A DNA stretch of 41,038 bases. Source: an uncultured Methylotenera sp. (lineage in GTDB: Bacteria; Pseudomonadota; Gammaproteobacteria; Burkholderiales; Methylophilaceae). The DNA lies in NCBI GenBank assembly GCA_902168195.1, contig CABHOJ010000027.1, positions 1-41,038 of the forward strand, in the 5' to 3' direction. Positions 15,575 through 28,811 of the stretch are shown piece after piece (the stretch's first letter is position 1; every line of letters begins with the position of its first letter). Position numbers and translations under genes: made by a program. Under the pieces are notes generated by a model, which was not told the DNA's origin, searched no databases, and saw only the letters and a list, made by a program, of their open reading frames with translations.

Positions 15575-16078
15575 TTACTTGCCATATTTCTGTCTGATCC
15601 AGTGGTCAAAACTGAGCTTTCCCGCACCGCCGAACAAGAGTGGCAGCAACATGATGAGATAGATAAGCGGCAGCTTGTAATTGCCGAATCCATCCCCCTC
15701 TTCATCAACGATCCGGTAGCCCGTGGCCAACTCAGACAATGTGCTCCAATGCTCTGGCCAATGCACCGAGGCGATAGCAACAATGGTCAGTATAATCAGT
15801 GAGATGCTGAAGAATCTTGTCGCAAGCCCCAGGATCAGCGCGACCGCACCGCCCAGTTCGAACCAGGTGGCCATTTGCCAGCTCACTTCGGCTGGGAGCA
15901 GATCGAATGGGAACGGAAAGGTCAGGTCTGCGAACCAATTAGTGCCAGTCAGTTTCTCATACCCTGCTTCGCCGAACTCCCACGCCAGCACAAGGCGCAA
16001 TAATAGCGGCGGCAAAGCAGGTGCGAAGCGATCCAGCAGATTGAGTGCGCAAAGATAATAGTGCGTTGCTAGTGACAT
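15575..16078 (-). CDS. DoxX-family membrane protein
   Basis: A 167 aa protein with four hydrophobic helices and the DoxX pattern: LLLRLVLAWEFGEAGYEKL near residue 25, the second-helix ELGGAVALILGLATRF and a final PLLFGGAGKLSFDHWI. DoxX proteins are linked to quinone or thiosulfate metabolism and redox stress in some species, but most are uncharacterised. It follows the msrPQ genes on the same strand at 77 bp, which suggests a redox context. Confidence 0.85.
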   Translation of the reverse strand: MSLATHYYLCALNLLDRFAPALPPLLLRLVLAWEFGEAGYEKLTGTNWFADLTFPFPFDLLPAEVSWQMATWFELGGAVALILGLATRFFSISLIILTIVAIASVHWPEHWSTLSELATGYRIVDEEGDGFGNYKLPLIYLIMLLPLLFGGAGKLSFDHWIRQKYGK

Positions 16079-16155
16079 GTTTTCCCCTGATTGTCGATGA
16101 AGTTGTAATACTTGGTCGGGGATAACCTGGCCTACCTTACAGCTTTTTCAAGACG

Positions 16156-16797
16156 TCACTGAGGAACAGGCGGCGTAAATTTCGCGGTGCGTGCCTTGGC
16201 CAGTTTGTTCTTGTAGCGATAATACAGTCGCACACCCAGCAGGACTGCCAATACCAGCGCATAGACCATGGGTTCGCGGAGATCCTTCTTGACCAGCCAG
16301 AGGAAATGCAGAACCCCGAATATCGCCACCAGATAGACCAGATTGTGCAATTTCTTCCAGTTCTCACGCAGTTTTCTGATCATGTAGGTGTTCGACGTGA
16401 CGGCCAGCGGAACGGCAAGAGCGAACGCGCTGAAGCCCACGAGTACATAAGGATGCTTGACGATGTCCTTGCTGATCGCCATCCAGTCGAACCAGTGATC
16501 CAGCCATACATAGGTCGTGAGATGCAGGCAGGCATAAAAGAACATGAACAAGCCTGTCATCCGACGCAACTGGATCTGCCAGACCGACCCGGTGAGCAGG
16601 CGGATTGGTGTCAGGCTGAGCGTGACCATCAGCATCACCAGCGCCCAAGTGCCGGTCGAACGCTCGACAAATTCGACCGGGTTGGCTGTCAAATCATCGT
16701 GAACGCCTAGCCACACGAGCCTACCCAGCGGGATCAACGCGATCCCGAAAAGTAGCGTCTTCAGCCAGAAGAGCTGACGTTTGCTGGGGGCCTTCAC
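16156..16797 (-). CDS. msrQ: Heme-binding membrane subunit of methionine sulfoxide reductase
   Basis: MsrQ (YedZ) is a b-type cytochrome that passes electrons from the quinone pool to periplasmic MsrP. The 213 aa protein has about six membrane helices and a ferric-reductase-like core with His residues in FMFFYACLHLTTYVWLDHW and NLVYLVAIFGVLHFLWLVKKD. It starts with GTG, preceded by AGGAA, only 8 bp after the msrP stop. The pair is therefore co-translated. Confidence 0.95.
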   Translation of the reverse strand: MKAPSKRQLFWLKTLLFGIALIPLGRLVWLGVHDDLTANPVEFVERSTGTWALVMLMVTLSLTPIRLLTGSVWQIQLRRMTGLFMFFYACLHLTTYVWLDHWFDWMAISKDIVKHPYVLVGFSAFALAVPLAVTSNTYMIRKLRENWKKLHNLVYLVAIFGVLHFLWLVKKDLREPMVYALVLAVLLGVRLYYRYKNKLAKARTAKFTPPVPQ

Positions 16798-16805
16798 TGT
16801 CGTTC

Positions 16806-17777
16806 CTAGTAGTTCTTGCGCAGGTCCATGCCGGTGTACAACTGCCCTACCTGGTCCGCATAGCCATTGAACATCTGGGTTTTGATGCGAGGACTGAACA
16901 AGCCGCCGCCAATCCGGCGTTCGGATGCCTGGGTCCAGCGTGGATGATCCACCGTGGGATTCACGTTGGCGTAGAAGCCGTACTCGGAGGGCCCCGCTTT
17001 CATCCAGGCGGTTTGCGGCATCTTTTCCGTGAACCGGATCTTGACGATCGATTTCGCCCCCTTGAAGCCATATTTCCAGGGCACGACGAGACGCATGGGC
17101 GCCCCATTCTGGTTCGGCAAGACTTCGCCGTAGAGCCCGACTGCCATGATGGTCAAGGGGTGCATGGCTTCATCCATGCGCAATCCTTCGACATAGGGCC
17201 AATCCAGCACAGGTACCCGGACGCCAGGCATGGTCTGCGGGTCCGCCGCAGAGATGAATTCGACGTACTTGGCGTTGCCCGTAGGCTCGGCCCATTTGAT
17301 CAGTTGCGCCAGCGGCAACCCGACCCAGGGAATGACCATCGACCAGGCCTCGACACAGCGCATGCGATAGATGCGCTCTTCCAGCGGGGCGAGCTTGAAG
17401 ATGTCTTCGATAGCGATGCGTTTGGGCTTTTTGACCTCGCCCTCGATGCTCACCGTCCAGGGGCTTGGCTTGAAGAATCTGGATTCGCTTGCAGGGTCGC
17501 TTTTGCTGGTGCCGAACTCGTAGAAGTTGTTGTAAGTCGTGACATCTTCATAATCGGTGAGCTTCTCACCGGCGCCATATGGCGTTTTCACGATGCCGTT
17601 GATCTTCTGCTGACGTTGTACTGCGGCTCTTGCATCGAGCGGCAGCAGACCCGCTACCGAAGCCGCGCTGGCGATCAATCCGAAGCCGGCGGCCTTGATG
17701 AATTCACGGCGGTTGTCGAAGACTTCACGCGAGGTGATCTCTGACGGAAAGATGTCCGGCTTTTTACCAATCAACAT
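16806..17777 (-). CDS. msrP: Periplasmic methionine sulfoxide reductase, molybdopterin subunit
   Basis: MsrP (YedY) repairs oxidised methionines in periplasmic proteins using a Mo-molybdopterin cofactor. The 323 aa protein carries a twin-arginine export signal ([20 protein letters not shown], about residues 27-46). The molybdenum-ligating Cys is in [16 protein letters not shown], and a conserved [16 protein letters not shown] block follows. The ATG has GGAGA 9 nt upstream. It is partnered with msrQ directly downstream. In other bacteria the pair is induced by hypochlorous acid; no such regulator is visible in this window. Confidence 0.97.
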   Translation of the reverse strand: MLIGKKPDIFPSEITSREVFDNRREFIKAAGFGLIASAASVAGLLPLDARAAVQRQQKINGIVKTPYGAGEKLTDYEDVTTYNNFYEFGTSKSDPASESRFFKPSPWTVSIEGEVKKPKRIAIEDIFKLAPLEERIYRMRCVEAWSMVIPWVGLPLAQLIKWAEPTGNAKYVEFISAADPQTMPGVRVPVLDWPYVEGLRMDEAMHPLTIMAVGLYGEVLPNQNGAPMRLVVPWKYGFKGAKSIVKIRFTEKMPQTAWMKAGPSEYGFYANVNPTVDHPRWTQASERRIGGGLFSPRIKTQMFNGYADQVGQLYTGMDLRKNY

Positions 17778-17855
17778 GATGCGTGTCTCCGATGAAGTGA
17801 ACAGTTATCCGTTGGTCGCCGCGCCGGAGATAACCTTACAGCTATTTTGCGAGGG

Positions 17856-18773
17856 CTAATTTGTGAGCGAGCCCATGGTCAGCTTGATCTCCTCACTCAG
17901 GGCGCGGGCACCAAGTTCGTCGCTGATCTGCTGCGCTTCCTCTAGCAACTTCCTGGCTTCTGCACCCTGCCCTTGCCTGGCTTTGGATTTCGCCAGGTAA
18001 TAGTAGCCCATCGCTTCCCAGTAGGGGCCGCCTTGGTCCTTGCCCAACTTGATGATCTTGTTGGTGTATTTTTCGGCGTTCGCATAATCCTTGGCATCGC
18101 TGTACATCCTGCCCAGCTCCAAGGTCGCCCCTGCGAAACTATCGGCATCGCCGCTTCGTTCCTGCATGAGCACGGCCTTCACCTGGTATTCGATCGCCTG
18201 ATCATGCTTGCCTTGCTTGTTGTAGACATCGGCGATGCGCGCATAGTTGTCTGCCCGTTCGTTATCGTTGGCAGCCAGCTTGCTGCCGGCAAGGAAACTC
18301 TCCAGCGCCTTGTCCAGTTGCTGGCTGGTGACCTGTGTTTCGCCGATCAGGTTGAGATTGATGCGCTCGAAACGCACGTTGCGTTCGCTACGGGATAAGT
18401 CCAGGCTCTGCTGGTAAGTCTGCAGGGCCGCATCCGTCTCGCTTGCGGACTTGTGCACGTTGCCGATCAAGGTCAGCGCGATGATGCGGTCGAGTGTTTT
18501 TTGCGAGAGTTTTTCCCCGGCCCGTAAGGCTTCCAGGGCTTCCTTGGTCTTGCCGGCACCGCCATATGCCCTGCCCTTGCACATCAAGGCGTCGCGATTA
18601 TTCGCCTGCTGGCTGAGTACCTGCTCAGCCAAGGCCAACGCTTTCGATGCGTCGCCTTCGGAGATCGCCTGGTTGCAACCGGCTATCTTGGCGGTGATAT
18701 CTTCGGCAGCATGGGCCGGCAGGCAGATCGTAGCCGCAAGGATCGCAGCCAGGGAGAATTTCAACGGCATCAT
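17856..18773 (-). CDS. Secreted tetratricopeptide-repeat protein
   Basis: Exported protein with a signal peptide (MPLKFSLAAILAATICLPAHA) and about six TPR-like repeats over the rest (for example ALALAEQVLSQQANNRDALM and ALQTYQQSLDLSRSERNVRF). TPR arrays mediate protein-protein contacts; no enzymatic motif is seen. The ORF track starts at 18800, but the ATG pair at 18773/18770 gives a proper signal peptide and almost no overlap with cysQ. A conserved Cys pair (CNQ near the mature N-terminus and CKGRAYGG) could form a disulfide. It lies between cysQ and msrPQ on the same strand, so it may take part in periplasmic maintenance, but this is only context. Confidence 0.75.
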   Translation of the reverse strand: MMPLKFSLAAILAATICLPAHAAEDITAKIAGCNQAISEGDASKALALAEQVLSQQANNRDALMCKGRAYGGAGKTKEALEALRAGEKLSQKTLDRIIALTLIGNVHKSASETDAALQTYQQSLDLSRSERNVRFERINLNLIGETQVTSQQLDKALESFLAGSKLAANDNERADNYARIADVYNKQGKHDQAIEYQVKAVLMQERSGDADSFAGATLELGRMYSDAKDYANAEKYTNKIIKLGKDQGGPYWEAMGYYYLAKSKARQGQGAEARKLLEEAQQISDELGARALSEEIKLTMGSLTN

Positions 18774-18774
18774 G

Positions 18775-21659
<2,885 letters not shown>

Positions 21660-21674
21660 TCACAACCGTTAGCG

Positions 21675-23072
21675 TCAAGAGAACAGTCTCAAGGCACCCG
21701 GACTGCCGGGCATGATGCCGCGTGCGACCATGGTGGCGTGGATGACCTTGAGTTGCTGGCGGATCTTTTCGATCTGCATGTCGCCCAGCGGTCGCTGGTT
21801 GTCATCGACCAGCCTGCCGCTCAGGCTGCCTTCCATCTGTTTCGCGATCAGCACCATCTGGTTAAAGACTTCAGTGCAGTGCTTGACGCGGGGGATGTCG
21901 AGCTGGAACGTCACACCGCGGATCACAGCGGTGCGCAGCATGTCCAGGGTGAACGGTGTCTTGTCCTGGTTGATCAATGCGAACAAAGGCTGACCGCTCT
22001 CGTTCAGGTAATAGAACGCCCCATCATCCGCAAGCGTGAGCCCGCTGGCTTCGGCCATGCCGCGGAACTTGGTCCCTGTGAAGGGGCCGCTGGCGCCTTG
22101 GGCAAGATGGAAGCCCACCAGCTTGTCGACTTCGATACAGAACTGATCGAGATCGTTGGCATAGATGACGGGATCCGGATTGCCGTGCCATTCGACCTGC
22201 GCATTGAACGAGCGGCCCATCTCCTCGATCGCATTCTGGAAACGGCTGAGGGTGGCCCTGGATACCGGACCGCCGCGATCCGCGAGTTGCAGGCTGCAGG
22301 CTGCTCGCGTGAACATGGCCTCTTCCTGCTCCCTCGTCAGCATGCGCCAGACGCCATCCGCGCCGTGTCCATAGGCATAGACAGGCTTGTCCAGATCGAC
22401 TAGTGACAATAGATACTGGCGAAGATCCAGCCCTGAGATCGGCTGTGCCAGATAGAGCACGGCAGTGATATCGATCTGATGGCTGACCGCGGAAGGCAGT
22501 GCGCCATGTTCGGTGTCGGCCACGGGGGCTGATGAGGAAGGCATGGCGGCTTCTACAGGGGCTTCTGCGGCTTCCGGTTCCGATAGCGGCAAGGGCTCGG
22601 CTGTGGTTTGGAACGCGGCGGCTTGCTGCTCAGCATCAGGGATGGTGTCGACAAAGCCCGCATCTGAACGCAGTTCTTCCATGCTTGCTGTCTCTTGATC
22701 CTGCCAGTCCGGAACGGTCTCTTCCTCCGGATCGGGTTGATAGGCGCGCGTCAGCTCCGGGATGTCTTCCGATGTCGCCATGTCGTGTTCGAATTCGGCG
22801 ACCGCGGAGGCAGCCTCGGCGATGGCGGGATTGCTCGATTCCATGGCCTCGTCATAGCTCGGGCTGAAAGCGGCTGTGGCTTGCACTTCGTCTTTGAGCA
22901 CGGCATCCGTATCGATATGGAATTCGTCCTCCAGCAGAGGGTCACGCTCAGCTTCTTCGAAGGTGTCGGCGGCCATCTTGCGCAAGCTACGCTCCTGCCA
23001 CCAGTTGAAGACGACGACGGCCACGATGATGATGGCGCCCAGGGCAAGCAAGGCCAGTTGTAGGTCACTCAT
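21675..23072 (-). CDS. zipA: Cell division protein ZipA (FtsZ-binding)
   Basis: Membrane tether that links FtsZ filaments to the inner membrane. The 465 aa protein has an N-terminal membrane anchor (about residues 4-24, LQLALLALGAIIIVAVVVFNW), then a long acidic Glu/Ala/Pro-rich linker (about 35-250). A C-terminal ZipA domain follows (YAYGHGADGVWRM, FTLDMLRTAVIRGVTFQLDIPRV). The smc-zipA-ligA order is classic. The linker is longer than in E. coli ZipA (328 aa in total). The gap to smc is 39 bp. Confidence 0.92.
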   Translation of the reverse strand: MSDLQLALLALGAIIIVAVVVFNWWQERSLRKMAADTFEEAERDPLLEDEFHIDTDAVLKDEVQATAAFSPSYDEAMESSNPAIAEAASAVAEFEHDMATSEDIPELTRAYQPDPEEETVPDWQDQETASMEELRSDAGFVDTIPDAEQQAAAFQTTAEPLPLSEPEAAEAPVEAAMPSSSAPVADTEHGALPSAVSHQIDITAVLYLAQPISGLDLRQYLLSLVDLDKPVYAYGHGADGVWRMLTREQEEAMFTRAACSLQLADRGGPVSRATLSRFQNAIEEMGRSFNAQVEWHGNPDPVIYANDLDQFCIEVDKLVGFHLAQGASGPFTGTKFRGMAEASGLTLADDGAFYYLNESGQPLFALINQDKTPFTLDMLRTAVIRGVTFQLDIPRVKHCTEVFNQMVLIAKQMEGSLSGRLVDDNQRPLGDMQIEKIRQQLKVIHATMVARGIMPGSPGALRLFS

Positions 23073-23111
23073 AGGTCAGCTCTTTGCGATTCGCGAATAT
23101 TCTTAGTATGT

Positions 23112-26100
23112 TTAATTTGGGGTCACCAATTCGGCATTCATCTGCATGGCGGCTTCGATATCCACTTCCACGATGCGCGATACCCCGGATTCCTGCATGG
23201 TGACACCAATCAGCTGCTGGGCCATCTCCATGGTTATTTTATTATGGCTGACGAACAAAAACTGTGTGCGTTCGGACATTTTTTTCACCATATTGCAAAA
23301 GCGTTCGGTGTTGCTGTCGTCCAGAGGCGCATCCACTTCATCCATCAGGCAGAATGGCGCCGGATTCAGCCTGAACAAGGCAAAGACCAGTGCCAGCGCA
23401 GTCAACGCCTTCTCGCCGCCTGATAATAGGTGGATGGTGCTGTTCTTCTTGCCCGGCGGTTGGGCGAACACCTGCATGCCCGTATCGAGGATCTCCTCAC
23501 CCAGCAATTCCAGCCGGGCTTGGCCGCCGCCGAACAAGGTCGTGAACAGCTCGCCGAAATGCCGGTTAGCTTCGTCGAAAGTATGTTGCAGCCGCGTGCG
23601 CGTCTCCTTGTCGATACGCCGGATCGCGTCCTCCAGGGTCTGGATCGCCTGGTCCAGATCGGCTGCCTGGTTATCGAGGTAGGTCTTGCGCTCGCGTTCG
23701 CTAGCGAGTTCCTGGATAGCCGCCAGATTCACAGGGCCGAGCGCCTCGATCTCCTGTTGGGTGCTGCCGACCTGACGATCGATCTCGCTGACCTTGGCCG
23801 TCGGCGAGAGCTTGGCACCGAGTTCGACCTCTTCCAGGCCGGTGGCGGTCAGTTCTGCAGCGCATTGTTCGTAAAGCAGCCGTGCCTGCTGTTCCTGCAG
23901 CCGTGCCTGTTCGAGCTTGTCGCGCTGCGGATGTAGTTGCTGCTCGTTCTGCATGCGCGCACGTTCCTGGGCCTGCAGTTCCTGCTCGGTCCCAGCCATA
24001 TGGTTCCGTGCCTGGGCTAGGTCCGACTCACGCGCCTGCTTGTTGACCAAAGCGGTTTCCAGATTTGCCATGAGATTGTCCATGCGGGCGGCTTCCAGCA
24101 GGATCTCCGTCTCCTTCAGCCGGATAGCTAACGACGATTTCTCTTCATTCGAAACCAGAAGTTTGTTGTTTATCTCTTTGATATTATTGGATATGAGTTT
24201 TCCATCAAACCCCTTCTCCTGAGCGAGGCGCTCGGCCTTCAGCAGCGCCACACGCGCCTCGTTGAGCACCAGCTCTGCTTCGCGTCGCGTGTTCTGGGTT
24301 CGTTCACGCAGCGCCTGTTGTTCAATCAGCGCCTGCTTCAGGTTCGCCAGCCCGGTTTGCTTTTGTTTGATCTCTGACTTGGCCGTATCCATGCGCTGCT
24401 GCAAGGCTGCTTGCTCGGCCTGCATGGCTTTTTGCCGTTCGAGGACATGGGCCTGCTGTTGTTGCATGCGCTGGATCTCCAATGTGAGCCGATGTTGCTC
24501 CTGAGTGGCCTGCCGTAGCTCCTGTTGCAGCGTCTGGGCTTGTTGGCGGAGGGACTGCAGGCCACGCTCGGTCTCTGCCAGCGCTGTCGAACTGTGGCGC
24601 ACGGCAGCCTGCAGCTCAGGCAGGCCAGCTTGAAGCGTTTCGAGCTCGCGCTGGCGCTCCAGCACGCCATGCAGGGCCGACTGGGCGGCGTGATAGCTGA
24701 CGCTGTGGCGCGTGAATATATCTCCCGCACGATTGACGAGGGCTTCACCCGGCCGTAACTGGCCACGCAATTGCGAGATATCTGCGTCATCCGCCAGATA
24801 GAGGTTCGCCAGCCAGTCATGCATCAACCCGGCTAGATTGGGCTGTTTCAAGCTAATTATCGAAAGCAATGGCGTCAAGGCCGGATTGGGTTCCTGACGG
24901 TGATCTGGACCAGGCTCGCAGAGTACCAGTGCAGCTGGCGGGCGTTGGCTGGTATCGGTATGCAGTTCTGCTTGCAGCAAGGCGTTGAGTCGGGCGCCCA
25001 ATACCGATTCCAGTGCAGTCTCCCATCCCTCCTGGATCGTGACTTTCTGCCAGATACGATCCGCATTGGCGAGCCCCGCGGACTTGAGCCAGCCCTCCAG
25101 CTCGATTTCCTGCCCCATGGCCTGTTGCAGTTTGACCAGCGATGCGATCTGCGCTTCGGCTTGTGTCAACGCGCGCTGGTCCTTGAGCTGCTGTTCGCGT
25201 AACTGGGCAATGTCGGTGATGGATCGTTGTTCCTGATCACTGAATGCCGCGACCTGTCGCTCCAGCTCAGCGAGCTGTTGTTGCAGGGTCTTGGCCTGGG
25301 TGTGCTTCGCTTCCAGCTCGCCGGCATCAGGCAGTTGAAGCGACTTCAGCTCCTGCTCCAGTCGTTGCAGGCGCTGCTGCTGTTCTTGCTGACTGCGATT
25401 GAGATGTTCCAGGCTGGCGCTTTCCAGCTTGATGGCCTGCTCGGTATCGAAAAACGCCTTCTGGGCTGCGGTATGGCCTGCCTGAGCGGCGCTGAAGGCA
25501 CGCTCCTGCTCCGGTAATCCCTTGCGAGCGTCTTGCAACGCCTGTTCGGCTTCGTTCTGTTGGGAGGTCGCTTGGTGTTGCTGAAGAACAAGCTGTTCGA
25601 GGTTCTCCTGTAACGTCACCAACTGTCCATCGATCTTCATCGACTGCTGCTGGATCTGCTGCAGCTGGGCCGTGAGTCGTTCGCGTGCTTCCTGCGTATG
25701 CTTCACCTGCTGTTCCAGGTTGGAGACTTCGGCGTTGGCTTCGTAGTAACGGGTCTGTGCCGTCTGCACTTGCTCCGTGGCTGCATAATGCTGCTGGCGC
25801 AGCTGCTCTACCAGGCTTTCCGTCTTGCGTAGATCAGCCATCTGCGCTTCCAGTGCATTGACCAGCTTCTCCACCTGGCGCTGGGCCTTGTCCATCTGGA
25901 CTGCGGCATCGCGCTTCCGTAGCAGCCAGAGCTGGCCCTGCGCGAGTTTGAGCGCGTTTTGCAAGCGGTGATACTGCTCGGTGATCACGGCCTGCGATTC
26001 CAGACGGGCGATCTGTTTTTCCATCTCGCGCCGTATATCCTCGACGCGTGTCAGGTTTTCGCGCGTATCGCGCAAGCGCAGCTCGGTCTCGCGCCGGCGT

Positions 26101-26624
26101 TCCTTGTACTTGGAGATACCGGCCGCTTCTTCCAGGAACACCCGTAGTTCTTCGGGTTTGGCTTCGACGATGCGGGAGATCGTGTTCTGGCCGATGATGG
26201 CGTAAGCACGGCCCCCCAGACCTGTGCCCAGGAACAGGTCGGCGACATCCCGTCTGCGAACAGGCGTGTTGTTGATGTAATAACTGGAGCCTTTGTCGCG
26301 CTCGATCACCCGTTTGACGGCGATCTCTGCATATTGCGACCATTCGCCGCTGGCGCCACCCAGGCTGTTATCGAAGATCAGTTCGACACTGGCGCGTGAG
26401 ATCGCCTTGCGATTGCCGGAGCCGTTGAAGATCACATCCGACATAGAATCGCCGCGCATCTCTTTGGCACTCGATTCCCCCAGCACCCAGCGCACAGACT
26501 CCATGACGTTCGATTTGCCGCAGCCGTTCGGGCCGACCACGCCTACGCGCTGGCCGTGGATATGCAACGTGGTCGGATCGACGAAGGACTTGAAACCGGC
26601 GAGCTTGAGGTGAGTGAGGCGCAA
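23112..26624 (-). CDS. smc: Chromosome segregation protein SMC
   Basis: Large ATPase that compacts and organises the chromosome with ScpA/ScpB. The 1170 aa protein has Walker A (VGPNGCGKSNV, residue ~30), two long Gln/Glu-rich coiled coils around a hinge (about 510-650), the ABC signature HLLSGGEKALTALAL and Walker B FCLMDEVDAPLDD near the C-terminus. The start MRLTHLKLAGFKSFVDPT matches the family, so the TTG codon at 26624-26622 is the true start even though no clear ribosome-binding site precedes it. It opens the smc-zipA-ligA-cysQ operon and is divergent from queF. Confidence 0.97.
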   Translation of the reverse strand: MRLTHLKLAGFKSFVDPTTLHIHGQRVGVVGPNGCGKSNVMESVRWVLGESSAKEMRGDSMSDVIFNGSGNRKAISRASVELIFDNSLGGASGEWSQYAEIAVKRVIERDKGSSYYINNTPVRRRDVADLFLGTGLGGRAYAIIGQNTISRIVEAKPEELRVFLEEAAGISKYKERRRETELRLRDTRENLTRVEDIRREMEKQIARLESQAVITEQYHRLQNALKLAQGQLWLLRKRDAAVQMDKAQRQVEKLVNALEAQMADLRKTESLVEQLRQQHYAATEQVQTAQTRYYEANAEVSNLEQQVKHTQEARERLTAQLQQIQQQSMKIDGQLVTLQENLEQLVLQQHQATSQQNEAEQALQDARKGLPEQERAFSAAQAGHTAAQKAFFDTEQAIKLESASLEHLNRSQQEQQQRLQRLEQELKSLQLPDAGELEAKHTQAKTLQQQLAELERQVAAFSDQEQRSITDIAQLREQQLKDQRALTQAEAQIASLVKLQQAMGQEIELEGWLKSAGLANADRIWQKVTIQEGWETALESVLGARLNALLQAELHTDTSQRPPAALVLCEPGPDHRQEPNPALTPLLSIISLKQPNLAGLMHDWLANLYLADDADISQLRGQLRPGEALVNRAGDIFTRHSVSYHAAQSALHGVLERQRELETLQAGLPELQAAVRHSSTALAETERGLQSLRQQAQTLQQELRQATQEQHRLTLEIQRMQQQQAHVLERQKAMQAEQAALQQRMDTAKSEIKQKQTGLANLKQALIEQQALRERTQNTRREAELVLNEARVALLKAERLAQEKGFDGKLISNNIKEINNKLLVSNEEKSSLAIRLKETEILLEAARMDNLMANLETALVNKQARESDLAQARNHMAGTEQELQAQERARMQNEQQLHPQRDKLEQARLQEQQARLLYEQCAAELTATGLEEVELGAKLSPTAKVSEIDRQVGSTQQEIEALGPVNLAAIQELASERERKTYLDNQAADLDQAIQTLEDAIRRIDKETRTRLQHTFDEANRHFGELFTTLFGGGQARLELLGEEILDTGMQVFAQPPGKKNSTIHLLSGGEKALTALALVFALFRLNPAPFCLMDEVDAPLDDSNTERFCNMVKKMSERTQFLFVSHNKITMEMAQQLIGVTMQESGVSRIVEVDIEAAMQMNAELVTPN

Positions 26625-26660
26625 TTGATGGGGTGGTTAAGGTTCAGGATTGATGATTTA

Positions 26661-26688
26661 TTAAAGTGATTAAGCAAACTTGTATAAT
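26661..26688 (+). promoter_or_regulatory. Probable queF promoter
   Basis: A consensus -10 TATAAT at 26683-26688 has a weak -35 TTAAAG at 26661-26666 (16-bp spacer). Because the -10 lies inside the 5' part of the ORF-track entry, translation from its 26680 start is unlikely. Confidence 0.5.
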
Positions 26689-26766
26689 GCGATATTCACG
26701 TTTGATGCCGGTCAGAGAACCAATTCAGGCCGCATCGCTCTTATTACGATTTATACGGTAGCCCTT

Positions 26767-27186
26767 ATGTCTAGTCAACCTAGTAAAACGCTTGAAACCT
26801 TCGATAATCCGAAACCGGAGCGCGATTTCCATATTCACATGGAAATCCCGGAATTCACCTGCCTGTGCCCCAAGACCGGCCAGCCCGATTTTGCCGTGCT
26901 CTACCTGGATTACATCCCGGACCAGAAGTGCGTCGAACTCAAGAGCCTGAAGCTCTACATGTGGTCGTTCCGCGACGAAGGCTGCTTCCATGAGGCCGTC
27001 ACCAATCGCATCCTCGACGACCTGGTCGCGGCTACCCAACCCAAATTCATGCGCCTGACTGCCAAGTTCTATGTGCGCGGCGGTGTCTTCACCAATGTCG
27101 TCGCCGAGCATCGCAAGTCCGGCTGGCAACCTGCTCCGCGCGTCGACCTCACGCAATTCGACGCACAATCCAATATCCGCGGTTAA
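26767..27186 (+). CDS. queF: NADPH-dependent 7-cyano-7-deazaguanine reductase
   Basis: Reduces preQ0 to preQ1 in queuosine tRNA-modification synthesis. From the ATG at 26767 the protein is 139 aa, the short unimodular QueF type. The catalytic Cys is in [16 protein letters not shown], and the substrate/NADPH motif is [21 protein letters not shown]. The longer ORF-track start (26680) would add 29 residues unlike the family and would overlap a TATAAT element. I see no preQ1 riboswitch upstream. The stop overlaps the convergent actP gene by 4 bp. Confidence 0.95.
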   Translation: MSSQPSKTLETFDNPKPERDFHIHMEIPEFTCLCPKTGQPDFAVLYLDYIPDQKCVELKSLKLYMWSFRDEGCFHEAVTNRILDDLVAATQPKFMRLTAKFYVRGGVFTNVVAEHRKSGWQPAPRVDLTQFDAQSNIRG

Positions 27187-28811
27187 TGGCTGGCGCCTTC
27201 GGCGCCGATGCCCGTCTGCGAGCGAATGAACTGCGCCTCGAATAAGGCGCGTTCGTTCGTCGCCCGTTTGGAGTGATCCAGCACCGAACCTGCCCATATC
27301 CCCAGGAACGCGATGGAAACACTGAACAGGGCCGGGTTGGAATAAGGCACGACCGCAGTGTCATGCCCCAGCACTTGCACCCATACCGCTGGCCCCAGGA
27401 TCACCATGCCGGTGGCGGTCAACAAGCCAGCCCATCCGCCGAGCAAAGCCCCGCGTGTGGTCATGCGCTGCCAGAACATCGACATGATGAGTACCGGAAA
27501 AGTCGCCGATGCCGCGATGGTGAACGCCAGGCCTACCATGAATGCCACATTCTGTTTCTGGAACAAGATCCCCAGCAGCACAGCCAGTAAACCGAGCACC
27601 ACCGTTGCCACGCGGGAGACCAAGACCTCCTGTCTATCCCCCGCTTGCTTGTTGATGACGTTGGCATAGAGGTCATGCGAGATCGCTGCCGCGCCGGCCA
27701 GCGTCAATCCTGCGACCACGGCCAATATGGTGGCGAACGCCACCGCCGAGATGAATCCGAGAAAAAGATCACCACCCAGCGCGTGGGCCAGATGCACGGC
27801 CGGCATGTTGTCGCCGCCGATCATGCTGCCATCGGCGTTGAAATAAGCGGGATTGCCAAGAATGAAAGCGACGGCGCCCATGCCGATGATGAAGGTCAGG
27901 ATGTAAAAGTAGCCGATGAAGCCGGTGGCGTAGAACACCGACTTGCGGGCCTCTTTCGCATCGGGCACGGTGAAGAACCGCATCAGGATGTGCGGCAGAC
28001 CTGCCGTACCGAACATCAATGCGATGCCGAGCGAAATGGCGCTGATCGGGTCGGAGACCAATCCACCGACGTACATGATGGCCATCCCTTTGCTATGTTG
28101 GTCGACGGCCGTCTTGAACAACGTGTCGAAGCTGAACCCGACCAGATAGAGGGTACCGAAGGCCATGCAGGAAGCGCCCGTCAGTAGCAGTACCGCCTTG
28201 ATGATCTGCACCCAGGATGTCGCCAGCATGCCGCCGAAGGTGACGTAGGCGATGATCAGCACCCCGACGATCACCACCGCCAGTTCGAACGACAAACCGA
28301 ACAGGGTCTGGATCAGGGCGCCGGCCCCGACCATCTGCGCGATCAGGTACAGCAATACCACCGATAGGCCAGCGACTGCCGAGAATACGCGGATCGGCGT
28401 CTGGCTGAAGCGATAGGCCGCGACGTCGGCAAAGGTATAGCGACCGAGATTGCGTAGCCGTTCCGACATCAGGAACATGATGATGGGCCAGCCGACGAGG
28501 AAGCCGATGGCATAGATCAAGCCGTCATAGCCTTGCTTGTAGACCAAGGCCGTGATGCCGAGGAAAGATGCGGCCGACATGAAGTCCCCGGCGATCGCCA
28601 GCCCGTTCTGGAATCCGGTGATGCCGCCACCAGCGGAATAGAAATCCTTGGCGGTCTTGGTGCGGCCAGCGGCCCACCAGGTGATGGCCAGCGTGGCGCC
28701 GACAAAGATCAGGAACATGACGATCGCGCTGCTGCCCCGCTCGCGGGCGCCGGACTGGGCGAATGCCGGGAATGCCTGCCATAGCAGCAGGCCGAATAGC
28801 ACTCGGTTCAT
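27183..28811 (-). CDS. actP: Cation/acetate symporter (SSS family)
   Basis: Sodium:solute symporter family permease, 542 aa with about 13-14 membrane helices and an N-terminal signal-like helix ([19 protein letters not shown]). Motifs typical of ActP are [30 protein letters not shown] and [15 protein letters not shown]. It takes up acetate and similar short monocarboxylates. It overlaps the upstream DUF485 gene by 4 bp (ATGA), the standard yjcH-actP pairing, which strengthens the assignment. An acs gene is not in the window. Confidence 0.93.
   Translation of the reverse strand: MNRVLFGLLLWQAFPAFAQSGARERGSSAIVMFLIFVGATLAITWWAAGRTKTAKDFYSAGGGITGFQNGLAIAGDFMSAASFLGITALVYKQGYDGLIYAIGFLVGWPIIMFLMSERLRNLGRYTFADVAAYRFSQTPIRVFSAVAGLSVVLLYLIAQMVGAGALIQTLFGLSFELAVVIVGVLIIAYVTFGGMLATSWVQIIKAVLLLTGASCMAFGTLYLVGFSFDTLFKTAVDQHSKGMAIMYVGGLVSDPISAISLGIALMFGTAGLPHILMRFFTVPDAKEARKSVFYATGFIGYFYILTFIIGMGAVAFILGNPAYFNADGSMIGGDNMPAVHLAHALGGDLFLGFISAVAFATILAVVAGLTLAGAAAISHDLYANVINKQAGDRQEVLVSRVATVVLGLLAVLLGILFQKQNVAFMVGLAFTIAASATFPVLIMSMFWQRMTTRGALLGGWAGLLTATGMVILGPAVWVQVLGHDTAVVPYSNPALFSVSIAFLGIWAGSVLDHSKRATNERALFEAQFIRSQTGIGAEGASH

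Noticed and set aside
25834-26343. Antisense and alternate-frame ORFs within smc and other long genes
   Set aside because: They are low-complexity shadows of GC-rich coding sequence without ribosome-binding sites or domain patterns.
26680-26766. N-terminal extension of queF in the ORF track, or a preQ1 riboswitch in this leader
   Set aside because: The extension overlaps a consensus -10 element and is unlike QueF. No preQ1 aptamer pattern was recognised in the leader.
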